A stretch of 52,547 nt of DNA from DASUPK01 sp036520315 (GTDB lineage: Bacteria; Actinomycetota; Thermoleophilia; Solirubrobacterales; 70-9): assembly GCA_036520315.1 (NCBI GenBank), contig DATDJZ010000122.1, positions 1 through 52,547 on the forward strand. Direction: 5' to 3'. Below the pieces are notes generated by a model, which was not told where the DNA came from, did not search any database, and worked only from the letters and a program-made list of their open reading frames with translations. The translations under genes and the position numbers were made by a program. Shown here piece by piece: positions 32,006-40,082 of the stretch; within the stretch, counting starts at the first letter, position 1, and each line of letters begins with the position of its first letter.

Positions 32006-33363
32006 AGGCGGTGGGTTCACAGTCAGCGCGGTCCGCCGGGGCCGGACGGACGCAAGGCCCAAAGAAGCTTTTGGCGCGCGATGTCAAGCCAGCGGTAACG
32101 GCGGATACATGCGCTCGGCTGGTGGCGCTCCCGCGACCACGCGCGCCAGAAAGCCGCGAGCGATCTCGCGTTCTACTGACAGACGCTCAGGACCGCTCTT
32201 CCCTGGCGGCCTGTAGGAGCCTGCGCCGAGCAGGCTATTGGGTCGACGCGGTCGCGAGCAGCCGCCCCGCTGCCGCGCACTGGTCGCGATCCTGCGACAG
32301 GCGCCTCGTGGCCAGCGACCCCAGGGAGAATGAGGCTCGTTTCGTCGAGGAGCTCAGGGAGATTGCCCGGACGGCGAGCTATCAGCTGCTGGTGACGGGC
32401 AGCGACGCTTCCCTGCTCGCCGTCTCGCGGCATCGTGAGCGATTCGAGGGGTTCATCGAGCTCGGCCTGCCGCCGGCACAGGTCGTGGAGCGGTGCGTCA
32501 GCAAGCGGGCACTCGCCGATGCCGCAATCGAGGCAGGCCTCGGCGCACCGGAGACCGAGGTGTGCGCGGACGAGGCGGAGGCGAGGGCCGTCGCTCGCCG
32601 GTTCGGATATCCCGTCGTGGTGAAGCCGCCGAGCACCGTGTGCGCCGTGAACGGCGGCTCCGTGCAGCGCAGGAGCATGGTGGTCCAGGGCGAAGCCGCG
32701 CTCGAGGCCCTGTGGCCCGAGTATGGCGCTCACTCCCTGGTCCAGAGATGTCTTGGCGGAGACGTCGTCTCTTTCTCCGGGGTGGCGGCGGATGGTCGCC
32801 TGCTCGCATACGGCGTGAGCCGCTACGGACGCACCTGGCCGCCGGAGGGCGGCGCGGTCTCGTTCGCGGAGACGATCTCGCCGCCGGCCGGCCTTCAGCG
32901 AAGGGTGGAGAACCTGATCGGGGTGCTCGGCTGGAAGGGCGTCTTCGAGGTGGAGCTCGTCCAGAATGGGACCCGCTTCGCGGCGATCGACTTCAACCCC
33001 CGCCTGTTCGGCTCGCTCGAGCTGATCACCCGGGCGGGAGCGCCCCTGAGCACGGCCTGGTGCGACTGGATGCTGGGTTTCGAGCCCGCCGAGAGCGAGG
33101 CTCGGGCCGGCTATCGCTACAGATGGGAAGACGCCGAGGCGCGGAACCTGTGGCGGCGGCTGCGGGAGGGCCGACTCCGGTCCGCACTCAGCATGCTGCG
33201 GCCGCGGCGACGGATGACCAGGAGCTTCTTCAGCCTCGCCGACCCCGCTCCCCTCGCCGCTCGCCTGCTGCTGCTTCTCACCCACCTTTTTCGCCGGTCG
33301 GGCTCGAGGTTCGCGCCCATCTCGCTCGACGGCCGACCGAAGGAGGCCGGGAATGGAGCATGA
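32002..33363 (+). CDS. ATP-grasp domain protein
   Basis: The 453-residue protein has a ~55-residue basic N-terminal extension, then a pre-ATP-grasp domain ('RVLLTDAQDRSSLAACRSLRRAGYWVDAV'), then an ATP-grasp fold ('SKRALADAAIEAGLGAPET', the ATP-binding Lys in 'GYPVVVKPPS', and the metal-binding 'FEVELVQNGTRFAAIDFNPRLFGSLEL'). Such proteins resemble carbamoyl-phosphate synthase-like ligases and form acyl-phosphate intermediates to join carboxylates to amines. In a polysaccharide locus it might attach an amino acid or acyl group to a sugar. The GTG at 32002 overlaps the epimerase stop, and the end overlaps the flavoprotein gene by 11 bases. A later internal start would remove the extension. Confidence 0.8.
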   Translation: MKAVGSQSARSAGAGRTQGPKKLLARDVKPAVTADTCARLVALPRPRAPESRERSRVLLTDAQDRSSLAACRSLRRAGYWVDAVASSRPAAAHWSRSCDRRLVASDPRENEARFVEELREIARTASYQLLVTGSDASLLAVSRHRERFEGFIELGLPPAQVVERCVSKRALADAAIEAGLGAPETEVCADEAEARAVARRFGYPVVVKPPSTVCAVNGGSVQRRSMVVQGEAALEALWPEYGAHSLVQRCLGGDVVSFSGVAADGRLLAYGVSRYGRTWPPEGGAVSFAETISPPAGLQRRVENLIGVLGWKGVFEVELVQNGTRFAAIDFNPRLFGSLELITRAGAPLSTAWCDWMLGFEPAESEARAGYRYRWEDAEARNLWRRLREGRLRSALSMLRPRRRMTRSFFSLADPAPLAARLLLLLTHLFRRSGSRFAPISLDGRPKEAGNGA

Positions 33364-34588
33364 CTCTCGGGTAGCGATCATCGGCGCCGGCCCCTATGGG
33401 CTGGCGTGCGCTGCGCACCTGCGCCACAAGGGGATCGAGCTGCGGGTCTTCGGCGAACCGATGAGCTACTGGCGGAAGCACATGCCGCGCCAGATGCTGC
33501 TGCGGTCGCGCCGATGTGCCTCCCATATCGCCGATCCGAGTCGGTCCCTCACGATCGACGAGTACGAGAAGAGCACCGGAACCAAGCTCTCGGAGCCAAT
33601 CGACATCGAGAGTTACATCGACTACGCCGACTGGTTCCGCCAGGCCGTCGCACCCGATGTCGATCGGCGCCGTGTGCAGCAGGTGAATCGGGTCGATGGA
33701 GGCTTCAGCCTCCGCATCGAGGACGGCGAGGAGGTTGACGCTGACCGGGTCGTGGTTGCGGCGGGGCTCGAGCCGTTTGCCTGGAGGCCCTCGCCGCTGG
33801 GCGGCCTGCCGCGGGAGCTCGTCTCGCACACGTCCGATCACGAGGACCTCGCGACCTTCGCCGGCAAGCGAGTGATGGTGGTCGGCGCGGGGCAGAGTGC
33901 CCTCGAGTCAGCCGCAATCCTCCACGAGGTAGGCGCCGATGTCGAGATCGTCGCTCGAGCCCCGGGCATCGTGTGGTTGGCGCCCGAGGGTGCGACTGAC
34001 ATGCGCGGGCGTATGAGGCAGTTGATGATGCCCCCCACCGGTGTCGGGGGCATGGGGTCGGGCTGGATCGCGGCCGCACCCGAGCTGTTCCGCCGGATGC
34101 CCGTCAAGATGCGGCCCGAGATCACGCGGCGCTGCATCGCTCCGAAGGGATCCGACTGGCTTCGTCCTCGGCTGGCTGGCGTGCCGATGGACACCGGCAG
34201 CGCCGTCGCCGAGGCCACCCCGTCCGAGACCGGGGTCCGCGTCGTTCTGGACGACGGAACCGTTCGCGATCCCGACCACGTCCTGCTCGGGACGGGTTAC
34301 GCGGTGGACGTCACCCGGTATCCGTTCCTCTCGCCGGCGCTGGTCGGGGACCTCGACGTGACCGCCGGCTACCCGGCCATGCGCCCGGGCTTCGAGTCGA
34401 GCATCCCGGGGCTGCACTTCGTCGGCGCCGCCGGCACGCTGAGCTTCGGACCCGTGATGCGCTTCGTAGTCGGGACCTGGTACGCCGCTCCCGCTCTCGC
34501 GCGGAACATCCTCGGCCGTCGCCAGCGAATGGTCCGACTCTCCTACAAGCCGCGTGTCGCCCTTCGGCCGACCGCCGATCTCACGTGA
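33353..34588 (+). CDS. Flavin-dependent oxidoreductase with two dinucleotide-binding motifs
   Basis: The 411-residue protein has the FAD motif 'GAGPYG' (11-16) and an NADPH-type motif 'GAGQSA' (178-183), with 'LLGTGYAVDVTRYPFLSP' near the C-terminus, resembling the lysine/ornithine N-monooxygenase and flavin monooxygenase group. It may hydroxylate an amine or oxidise a sugar intermediate. It overlaps the ATP-grasp gene by 11 bases, so the two probably act together. Whether it is a monooxygenase or a reductase cannot be settled from sequence. Confidence 0.82.
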   Translation: MEHDSRVAIIGAGPYGLACAAHLRHKGIELRVFGEPMSYWRKHMPRQMLLRSRRCASHIADPSRSLTIDEYEKSTGTKLSEPIDIESYIDYADWFRQAVAPDVDRRRVQQVNRVDGGFSLRIEDGEEVDADRVVVAAGLEPFAWRPSPLGGLPRELVSHTSDHEDLATFAGKRVMVVGAGQSALESAAILHEVGADVEIVARAPGIVWLAPEGATDMRGRMRQLMMPPTGVGGMGSGWIAAAPELFRRMPVKMRPEITRRCIAPKGSDWLRPRLAGVPMDTGSAVAEATPSETGVRVVLDDGTVRDPDHVLLGTGYAVDVTRYPFLSPALVGDLDVTAGYPAMRPGFESSIPGLHFVGAAGTLSFGPVMRFVVGTWYAAPALARNILGRRQRMVRLSYKPRVALRPTADLT

Positions 34589-34646
34589 CGGCACGCAAGG
34601 AGATGCACCACTTGGAACTACTCGAGCAGGAAGGCAAGGCAACTTG

Positions 34647-35759
34647 ATGGCACGCAACTCGAAGTACGACTGGCCAGACGACCAGAAGCTGCAGGCCCTG
34701 CTGGACGAGTATGGAACGGTCGAGACAGCGCGCCAAGTCGGCTGTCCTCCGTCCGCGCTCAAGAACCGGATCCGGAAGCGTGGGTTGGGACGCCCGAGGC
34801 ATCTCCGTATGCCGGATGCGCCGAACGGGAACGGGAGGCCGGAAGCCGCGAGCTCGAATGGCAAGCCGGAAGCCGCGACGTCGAATCGGGAGCCGAAGCC
34901 AAGCGAGGCGATCCGCGAGCCGAAGCAGAGCAGAGAGCCCGACGACTCCCGGAGCCGGACGCGTGAGTCGTTCGGGTACCTGGGCAGCGCGGACTACAGG
35001 GCCCACGTGACGCCCGGGCATCCTGACCCGGTCGATGCCGGGATCGGGAACGACGACTCCGCTCCCGCCCAGCGCGCGTCCGGCATCGAGGGTGCCATTG
35101 AGTTTCTGCGGCGTGTGCCCCGGCCCATCTGGCGGGTTCTGGCCGTCGTGGGCCTCGCCGCCGTCGCCGGGATCGCGGCTTTCATCTCGGTGAGCAACGA
35201 TCCGAAGACCTACGAGCGCGAAGCGAGCTTTGCGGTCCGTCCCAGCCCGGCCGTTCCACCCGCTGCGGTCAACGATGTGCTCGGAACGCTGGCGCAGCCC
35301 GACAGCGCGATCACGGAGACGATCGTGAACATTTTCGGCAGCCCGAGACTGCGCACCTTCGCCGCTCGGTCAGCGGGCATTCCCCCGGGCTCAGTCGGCG
35401 GTAGCGGTGCGGAATACGCCTGGAGCGCGACACGTCGGACCGGCAGCACGATCATCGACATGCGGCTGACCGGCCCGGACGACGACAAGCTCCGCGCCAT
35501 GCAGACCGCGGCCGGCCCTGAGGCAGCCCGCCTCGTCGAGCAGAGCTACTCGCCGTACCGGCTGGAGACCCTGAGCGCTCCATCGCCGCCCACGCAGGTC
35601 GGCCCGAAGATCACACGGACCGTCGGCCTCGCGCTTCTGCTCGGGGCGCTCCTCGGGATCATCCTGGTTCTGGTCGAACGTAGATTGCGTTCGTCCGTCG
35701 CCGAACGGGAGTGGCCGTCTCGAGCACCCCCACCGAGGGGCGAGTCCTGGGAGCGCTGA
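34647..35759 (+). CDS. Wzz-like chain-length protein with an N-terminal helix-turn-helix-like segment
   Basis: The C-terminal half has two membrane segments (about residues 169-187 and 330-350) enclosing an external region starting 'NDPKTYEREASFAVRP', the arrangement of Wzz/GumC polysaccharide co-polymerases, though shorter than usual. The first ~50 residues ('DWPDDQKLQALLDEYGTVETARQVGCPPSALKNRIRKRGL') look like a helix-turn-helix. A ~100-residue charged, Pro-rich linker follows. No tyrosine kinase is fused or adjacent. It should control chain length with the Wzy-like polymerase. The ATG at 34647 follows an AAGGCA. The 58 bases upstream hold no other convincing feature. Confidence 0.7.
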   Translation: MARNSKYDWPDDQKLQALLDEYGTVETARQVGCPPSALKNRIRKRGLGRPRHLRMPDAPNGNGRPEAASSNGKPEAATSNREPKPSEAIREPKQSREPDDSRSRTRESFGYLGSADYRAHVTPGHPDPVDAGIGNDDSAPAQRASGIEGAIEFLRRVPRPIWRVLAVVGLAAVAGIAAFISVSNDPKTYEREASFAVRPSPAVPPAAVNDVLGTLAQPDSAITETIVNIFGSPRLRTFAARSAGIPPGSVGGSGAEYAWSATRRTGSTIIDMRLTGPDDDKLRAMQTAAGPEAARLVEQSYSPYRLETLSAPSPPTQVGPKITRTVGLALLLGALLGIILVLVERRLRSSVAEREWPSRAPPPRGESWER

Positions 35760-35760
35760 C

Positions 35761-36951
35761 TTGTTGCTCCCACTGGTCCTCCTTTTGATTTCGGCTGCGG
35801 CCGTCGTTTGGGTGTACGCGGGCTACCCGTTGCTGCTTGCCGCCCTGGGGCGGATTCGTCCGCACCGGCGTGAGCGGAGGCCCACACACAGGGCGGTCAG
35901 CGTCTTGGTCGCTGCTCACAACGAGGAGGCCGTCATCGAGGCCAGGGTGGCGAACATCCGCGCGACGGACTACCCGCAGCATTTGATCGAGACCGTCGTC
36001 GTGTCCGACGGCTCGACCGACGGCACTGTCGAAGCCGCTCGGCGATCTGGAGCGGACCGGGTGCTCGATCTTCCGCGGGTCGGCAAGATCACCGCCCTGA
36101 ACGCGGCGGTGGAGGCGGCGAGCGGAGAGATCCTGGTGTTCACCGATGCCGACTCCCTGTTTCTCCCCGACACTCTGGACGAGTTGCTGGCGAACTTCTG
36201 CGATCCCGCCGTGGGCGGCGTCTCCGCCAACGAGGTGAGCCGCACCGGGTCCGACGCCTCCGGGGTCGCGCGGGGAGAGGGGGTGTACTGGCGGTACGAG
36301 CAGTGGATCAAGAGGCTCGAGGACAGAGTCGGGAGCGCCGTATCGGCGAGTGGCCGTCTCTACGCGATTCGGCGCTCGGTCTTTCGGCCTTCGACGGTCA
36401 CCGCCGGCACCGACGACTTCGTGATCTCCACCCAGGTGCTCAGGGCCGGCCGTCGGCTTGCCTTCGACGAGCACACGGTCGTGCTCGTGGACGCACCCCG
36501 CGACCCCGGCTCAGAGTTCAGGCGGAAGATCCGGGTGATGAACCGCGGCCTTCGCGCCGCCTTCTCACTCGGGGAGCTCCTCCTGCCCTGGCGCGGAGGG
36601 TTCTACTCGGTTCAGGTCCTCTCGCACAAGGTCCTGCGCCGACTGCTCCCGTTCTTCATGTTGACCGCCGTCGGGGCCGGCTTCTGGCTGGCCACGCTGA
36701 GCCCGGTGTGGTGGCTGGCGCTCGCCCCTCAGCTCGCCTTCTATGGCCTTGCCGCCGCAGGGTGGGCCGGCCGCGGAAGGGGATGGGGCAGGGCTCGGCC
36801 CCTGTGGGTGGCCTACTACTTCTGCCTGGTCAACCTCGCCGCGGCCATCGCGGTCCTGTCCGTGCTCGGCGGGGTTCGCTTCGAGAGGTGGAATCCGACG
36901 GGCGAAGGCCGGAGGGCCGCCGAGCCCGCTGGCAGCCCGGTTGGAGGGTGA
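35761..36951 (+). CDS. GT2 glycosyltransferase with membrane segments
   Basis: The 396-residue protein has an N-terminal membrane helix, a GT-A catalytic domain with 'VLVAAHNEEAVIEARVAN', 'VVSDGSTDGTVEAARRSGA', the metal-binding 'FTDADS' and 'GTDDFVIS', and a C-terminal basic segment 'RKIRVMNRGLRAAF' in the QxxRW position, then three membrane helices. This is the processive or semi-processive cellulose-synthase-like GT2 plan. The TTG at 35761 starts one base after the Wzz-like stop; a later start is possible but would cut the first helix. Its TGA overlaps the next ATG. It probably adds a sugar to the lipid-linked repeat. Confidence 0.88.
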   Translation: MLLPLVLLLISAAAVVWVYAGYPLLLAALGRIRPHRRERRPTHRAVSVLVAAHNEEAVIEARVANIRATDYPQHLIETVVVSDGSTDGTVEAARRSGADRVLDLPRVGKITALNAAVEAASGEILVFTDADSLFLPDTLDELLANFCDPAVGGVSANEVSRTGSDASGVARGEGVYWRYEQWIKRLEDRVGSAVSASGRLYAIRRSVFRPSTVTAGTDDFVISTQVLRAGRRLAFDEHTVVLVDAPRDPGSEFRRKIRVMNRGLRAAFSLGELLLPWRGGFYSVQVLSHKVLRRLLPFFMLTAVGAGFWLATLSPVWWLALAPQLAFYGLAAAGWAGRGRGWGRARPLWVAYYFCLVNLAAAIAVLSVLGGVRFERWNPTGEGRRAAEPAGSPVGG

Positions 36952-37790
36952 TGCGCGCGATGGCCGAGTTGCTGATTCTCTGTTACCACGCGGTGAGCGA
37001 GAAGTTCCCCGCCTCGTTGTCGGTCTCCCCCCGCGCGCTTCGTGCTCAACTCCGCACCCTGGTCCGTCGCGGCTACCGGGGCGCGACGTTCAGAACAGCG
37101 CTCAGCCGACCCCAGGAGGGCAAGACCCTCGTGGTCACCTTCGACGATGCCTACCGCTCCGTGGTCCGCCTCGGCTTCCCGATCCTCGCGGAGTTCGGGT
37201 TGCCGGCTACCGTCTTCGCGCCCACCGCTTACATCGGCATTGAACGGCCGATGGGCTGGGAAGGGATCGACCGGTGGCACCAGACAGCTCACGAGGCCGA
37301 GCTCGTCCCGTGTTCATGGCCTGAGCTTCAAATGCTCGTTGACGCCGGCTGGGAGGTCGGATCCCACACCCGGACGCATCCCCGCCTTCCCGAACTGAGC
37401 GACACTGAGCTTGCCACCGAGCTCCGGGGATCGCGGGAGGATTGCGAGCAGCACCTCGGTGCCCCCTGTTCCTCGATCGCCTACCCGTACGGGGCCGTGG
37501 ACCTGCGTGTCGCCGATGCGGTGGCGGACGCCGGCTATGAGTTCGCGGCTGAGCTGCCGGGCAGCTTTCGAATGCCGCCGGCCTGCCTGCGCTGGCCCCG
37601 CGTTGGTCTCTATCACCGCGATGCCCCCTGGCGTTTCCGGCTGAAGACGGCGCGGATGACGCGGGCCCTTCGCGGTACGGCGGCGTGGACAGTGCTCGAC
37701 CGCACGAGGCACATGGGCGGCTACCTGGCCGTCGGGGGATTGGAAGTGCTGATCGCAAATGACCAGTTCACATCATCGGGCGTTGGTTGA
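36951..37790 (+). CDS. Polysaccharide deacetylase (NodB/CE4 family)
   Basis: The 279-residue protein carries the NodB motifs: 'TFDDAYRS' (catalytic base and metal Asp), 'SHTRTHPRL' (two metal His residues), and 'YPYG' of motif 3. It should remove N-acetyl groups from glycan amino sugars. No signal peptide is evident, so it may act on cytosolic or lipid-linked intermediates. The ATG at 36951 shares a base with the GT2 stop; ATG 36960 is an alternative. The frame runs on upstream through the GT2 gene without homology. Confidence 0.9.
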   Translation: MRAMAELLILCYHAVSEKFPASLSVSPRALRAQLRTLVRRGYRGATFRTALSRPQEGKTLVVTFDDAYRSVVRLGFPILAEFGLPATVFAPTAYIGIERPMGWEGIDRWHQTAHEAELVPCSWPELQMLVDAGWEVGSHTRTHPRLPELSDTELATELRGSREDCEQHLGAPCSSIAYPYGAVDLRVADAVADAGYEFAAELPGSFRMPPACLRWPRVGLYHRDAPWRFRLKTARMTRALRGTAAWTVLDRTRHMGGYLAVGGLEVLIANDQFTSSGVG

Positions 37791-37797
37791 CGACGCG

Positions 37798-38997
37798 ATG
37801 CGCCTCGCCGTTTACACCGACTACAAGTACCGCCGCGACGCCACGGGGGTGTACGCCGAGAAGGCCTTCACGCTCTTCATCACCAGGCTCGCTGACGAGC
37901 TGGATGGGCTCGTGCTCCTGGGGCGCGTCGACCCCAAGCCCGGCCGGTGGCACTATCGCCTGTCGGACTCGATCCTGTTCGTGCCCCTCCCCTGGTACCG
38001 AACGCTCGCGAAGCCGCTGCGGGCTGCGCCCGCGATGTTGAGATCGATTCGGCGTTTCTGGCGGGTCCTCGACGGTGTGGACGCCGTCTGGGTGCTGGGA
38101 CCACACGCTCTCTCCATCGCCTTCCTGGTGGTGGCGAACCTGCGAGGGAAGCGAGTCTTCCTCGGCACCCGGCAGGACCTGCCCCGATACGTGGCAAGCC
38201 GGCACCCCCACCGGCGCTCCCTCCGGCGAATCGCCCTGATGCTGGAGGGCGCCTGGCGGTGGCTCGCACGGCGGCATTCGGTGGTCGTCGTTGGACCGGA
38301 CCTCGAGCGCCGGTATGGGGATGCGCGATCGGCCCTCGGCGTGTACGTCTCCCTGGTCGAGCAGCGCGCCATCGAGAATCCCGCCCGCGAGAGGGAGCGA
38401 GACTACTCGGGCGAGCTGAGCGTCCTGGCGGTCGGCCGCCTGGAGCGCGAGAAGAACCCGCTGCTGCTCGCCGATGTGCTGGCGCTGCTTCGCCAGCACG
38501 AGCCGCGCTGGCGGCTGGTGGTCTGCGGCGAGGGCCCGATGCGGGAACAGCTGGAGCACAGGCTCGAGGAGCTCGGGGTGCGCGAGTACGCCGACCTCCG
38601 GGGCTACGTCCCGATGGACGGCGGGCTGGAGCGCTTTTACCGTCAGTGCCACCTCCTCCTCCACGTTTCCTGGACCGAGGGCATGCCCCAGGTGCTGCTC
38701 GAGGCGTTCGCCGCTCGGCTGCCGGTCGTGGCGACGGCCGTGGGTGGCGTCGCCGAGGCGGTGGTCGGCCGGGCCCTGCTCACCCCTCCGGGGGACGCCG
38801 CGCATGCCGCGTCCCAGCTCCAGATCCTCGCGCGTGATCGTTCCCTGCGGCAGCGGCTCACCGAGGCAGGGGCCGACCACGTGCGCCGCCACACGGTCGA
38901 GGCTGAGAGCCGTCGCGTGGCCGACTTTCTCGGCTCGAGGTCCCCGGACAGCGCAGAGAATGAGTCGGCCGCTGGGAGGTCACTGACCACATGGTGA
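37798..38997 (+). CDS. GT4 glycosyltransferase
   Basis: The 399-residue GT-B enzyme has a C-terminal Glycos_transf_1 domain: 'LSVLAVGRLEREKNPLLLADVL', 'WRLVVCGEGPMREQLE', and the E-x7-E donor site in 'SWTEGMPQVLLEAFAARLPVVATAVGG'. The N-terminus 'MRLAVYTDYKYRRDATGVYAEKAF' is typical of retaining GT4 enzymes, so ATG 37798 is preferred to 37759, which would overlap the deacetylase by 32 bases. The sugar specificity is unknown. The end overlaps the start of the beta-helix gene. Confidence 0.9.
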   Translation: MRLAVYTDYKYRRDATGVYAEKAFTLFITRLADELDGLVLLGRVDPKPGRWHYRLSDSILFVPLPWYRTLAKPLRAAPAMLRSIRRFWRVLDGVDAVWVLGPHALSIAFLVVANLRGKRVFLGTRQDLPRYVASRHPHRRSLRRIALMLEGAWRWLARRHSVVVVGPDLERRYGDARSALGVYVSLVEQRAIENPARERERDYSGELSVLAVGRLEREKNPLLLADVLALLRQHEPRWRLVVCGEGPMREQLEHRLEELGVREYADLRGYVPMDGGLERFYRQCHLLLHVSWTEGMPQVLLEAFAARLPVVATAVGGVAEAVVGRALLTPPGDAAHAASQLQILARDRSLRQRLTEAGADHVRRHTVEAESRRVADFLGSRSPDSAENESAAGRSLTTW

Positions 38998-40082
38998 GAG
39001 TTCGAGCGCCCGCCGCATTGATCGCGTCCGTCTGCCTCATTGCCGTGGCCATCTTCGCTCTGGGCCCGAGCGCTGTGGTCGCCGTGCAGCCGGGTTGTGC
39101 GAAGGTCGCGAGCCCCAACGGCGACGATTCCGCCGCCGGGACCGCGGGCAGGCCCTTTGCGACCGCGCAGAGGCTGGTGAACTCGCTCGCCGCCGGTGAG
39201 ACGGGCTGTCTCCGGGCGGGCACCTACCGGCAGGACGTCAACCTCGCCAGCCCGGGCATCAGGCTGACCAGCTATCCGGGAGAGCGGGCGATCCTGGCCG
39301 GCCGCCTGCGTGTCACCGCCGACCGCGTGACCGTGGAGCGGCTCACGCTCGATGGGCGCAACGCGCGCGACCTCCCGAGCCCCACCATCAACGCAGACGA
39401 TGCCGTCTTCCGCCGCAACGACGTCTCGAGCCGAGGCTCGGGAATCTGCTTCATCTTCGGAAGCCTCGAGGAGATCCGTCACCCGGTGCTGAAGCGCAAC
39501 CGGATCCACAACTGTGGCCGACCGGGGGGCATTCCCGATCACGGGATCTACATGCAGGACGTGAGGGCCGCGCGGATCCTGCGCAACACGATCTACGACA
39601 ACGCCGAGCGCGGCATCAAGATCGGTCCCGACTCTCAGAGAGCGCTGATCCGCGGCAACGTCATCGATGGAAACCCCATCGGGCTCAACTTCTCCGGGGA
39701 CGAGTCCAGCGCCTCCTCCGGGAACGTCGTGGCGCGCAACGTGATCAGCAACTCGACGGGGTACTGGAACGTGCAGTCCTATTGGCCGGGACCGGTGGGG
39801 AGCGGAAATGTCGTCTCGCGGAACTGCGTCTACGGGGCCAACCCCGACTCCCACTACAACGACAGGGGTGGAATCAGCGACGGTCCGGGGTTCTCCGCGG
39901 TTGGGAACCTGACCGCCAGCCCCGATTACGTCAACCGGCAGGCGAAGGACTTCCGCCTGCGCAGGGACAGCATGTGCCGGGCGGTGTATGGACCCGCCGC
40001 GAGCCGGGGCGCTAGCCCCCTTCTCGGGCCGGCACTCGAGCTCCGCCAGCTGATCGATGGAGTACTCGCCTTCTTTGAGTGA
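38991..40082 (+). CDS. Secreted right-handed parallel beta-helix protein
   Basis: An N-terminal signal peptide ('LIASVCLIAVAIFALGPSAVVA') precedes ~330 residues with repeated beta-helix coils ('VFRRNDVSSRGSGICFI', 'VLKRNRIHNCG', 'ILRNTIYDNAERGIKIG', 'LIRGNVIDGNPIGLNFSG', 'VARNVISNSTGYWNV'), as in the Beta_helix/NosD family that includes polysaccharide lyases and C5 epimerases. The 363-residue protein probably binds, cleaves or epimerises the polymer outside the cell; no catalytic residues were identified. It overlaps both neighbours in the operon by a few bases. Confidence 0.82.
   Translation: MVRVRAPAALIASVCLIAVAIFALGPSAVVAVQPGCAKVASPNGDDSAAGTAGRPFATAQRLVNSLAAGETGCLRAGTYRQDVNLASPGIRLTSYPGERAILAGRLRVTADRVTVERLTLDGRNARDLPSPTINADDAVFRRNDVSSRGSGICFIFGSLEEIRHPVLKRNRIHNCGRPGGIPDHGIYMQDVRAARILRNTIYDNAERGIKIGPDSQRALIRGNVIDGNPIGLNFSGDESSASSGNVVARNVISNSTGYWNVQSYWPGPVGSGNVVSRNCVYGANPDSHYNDRGGISDGPGFSAVGNLTASPDYVNRQAKDFRLRRDSMCRAVYGPAASRGASPLLGPALELRQLIDGVLAFFE

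Noticed and set aside
34603..34647. 14-codon ORF ahead of the Wzz-like gene, ending in a TGATG overlap
   Set aside because: AAGGAG is directly against the ATG with no spacer, and the ORF is too short to support by sequence alone.
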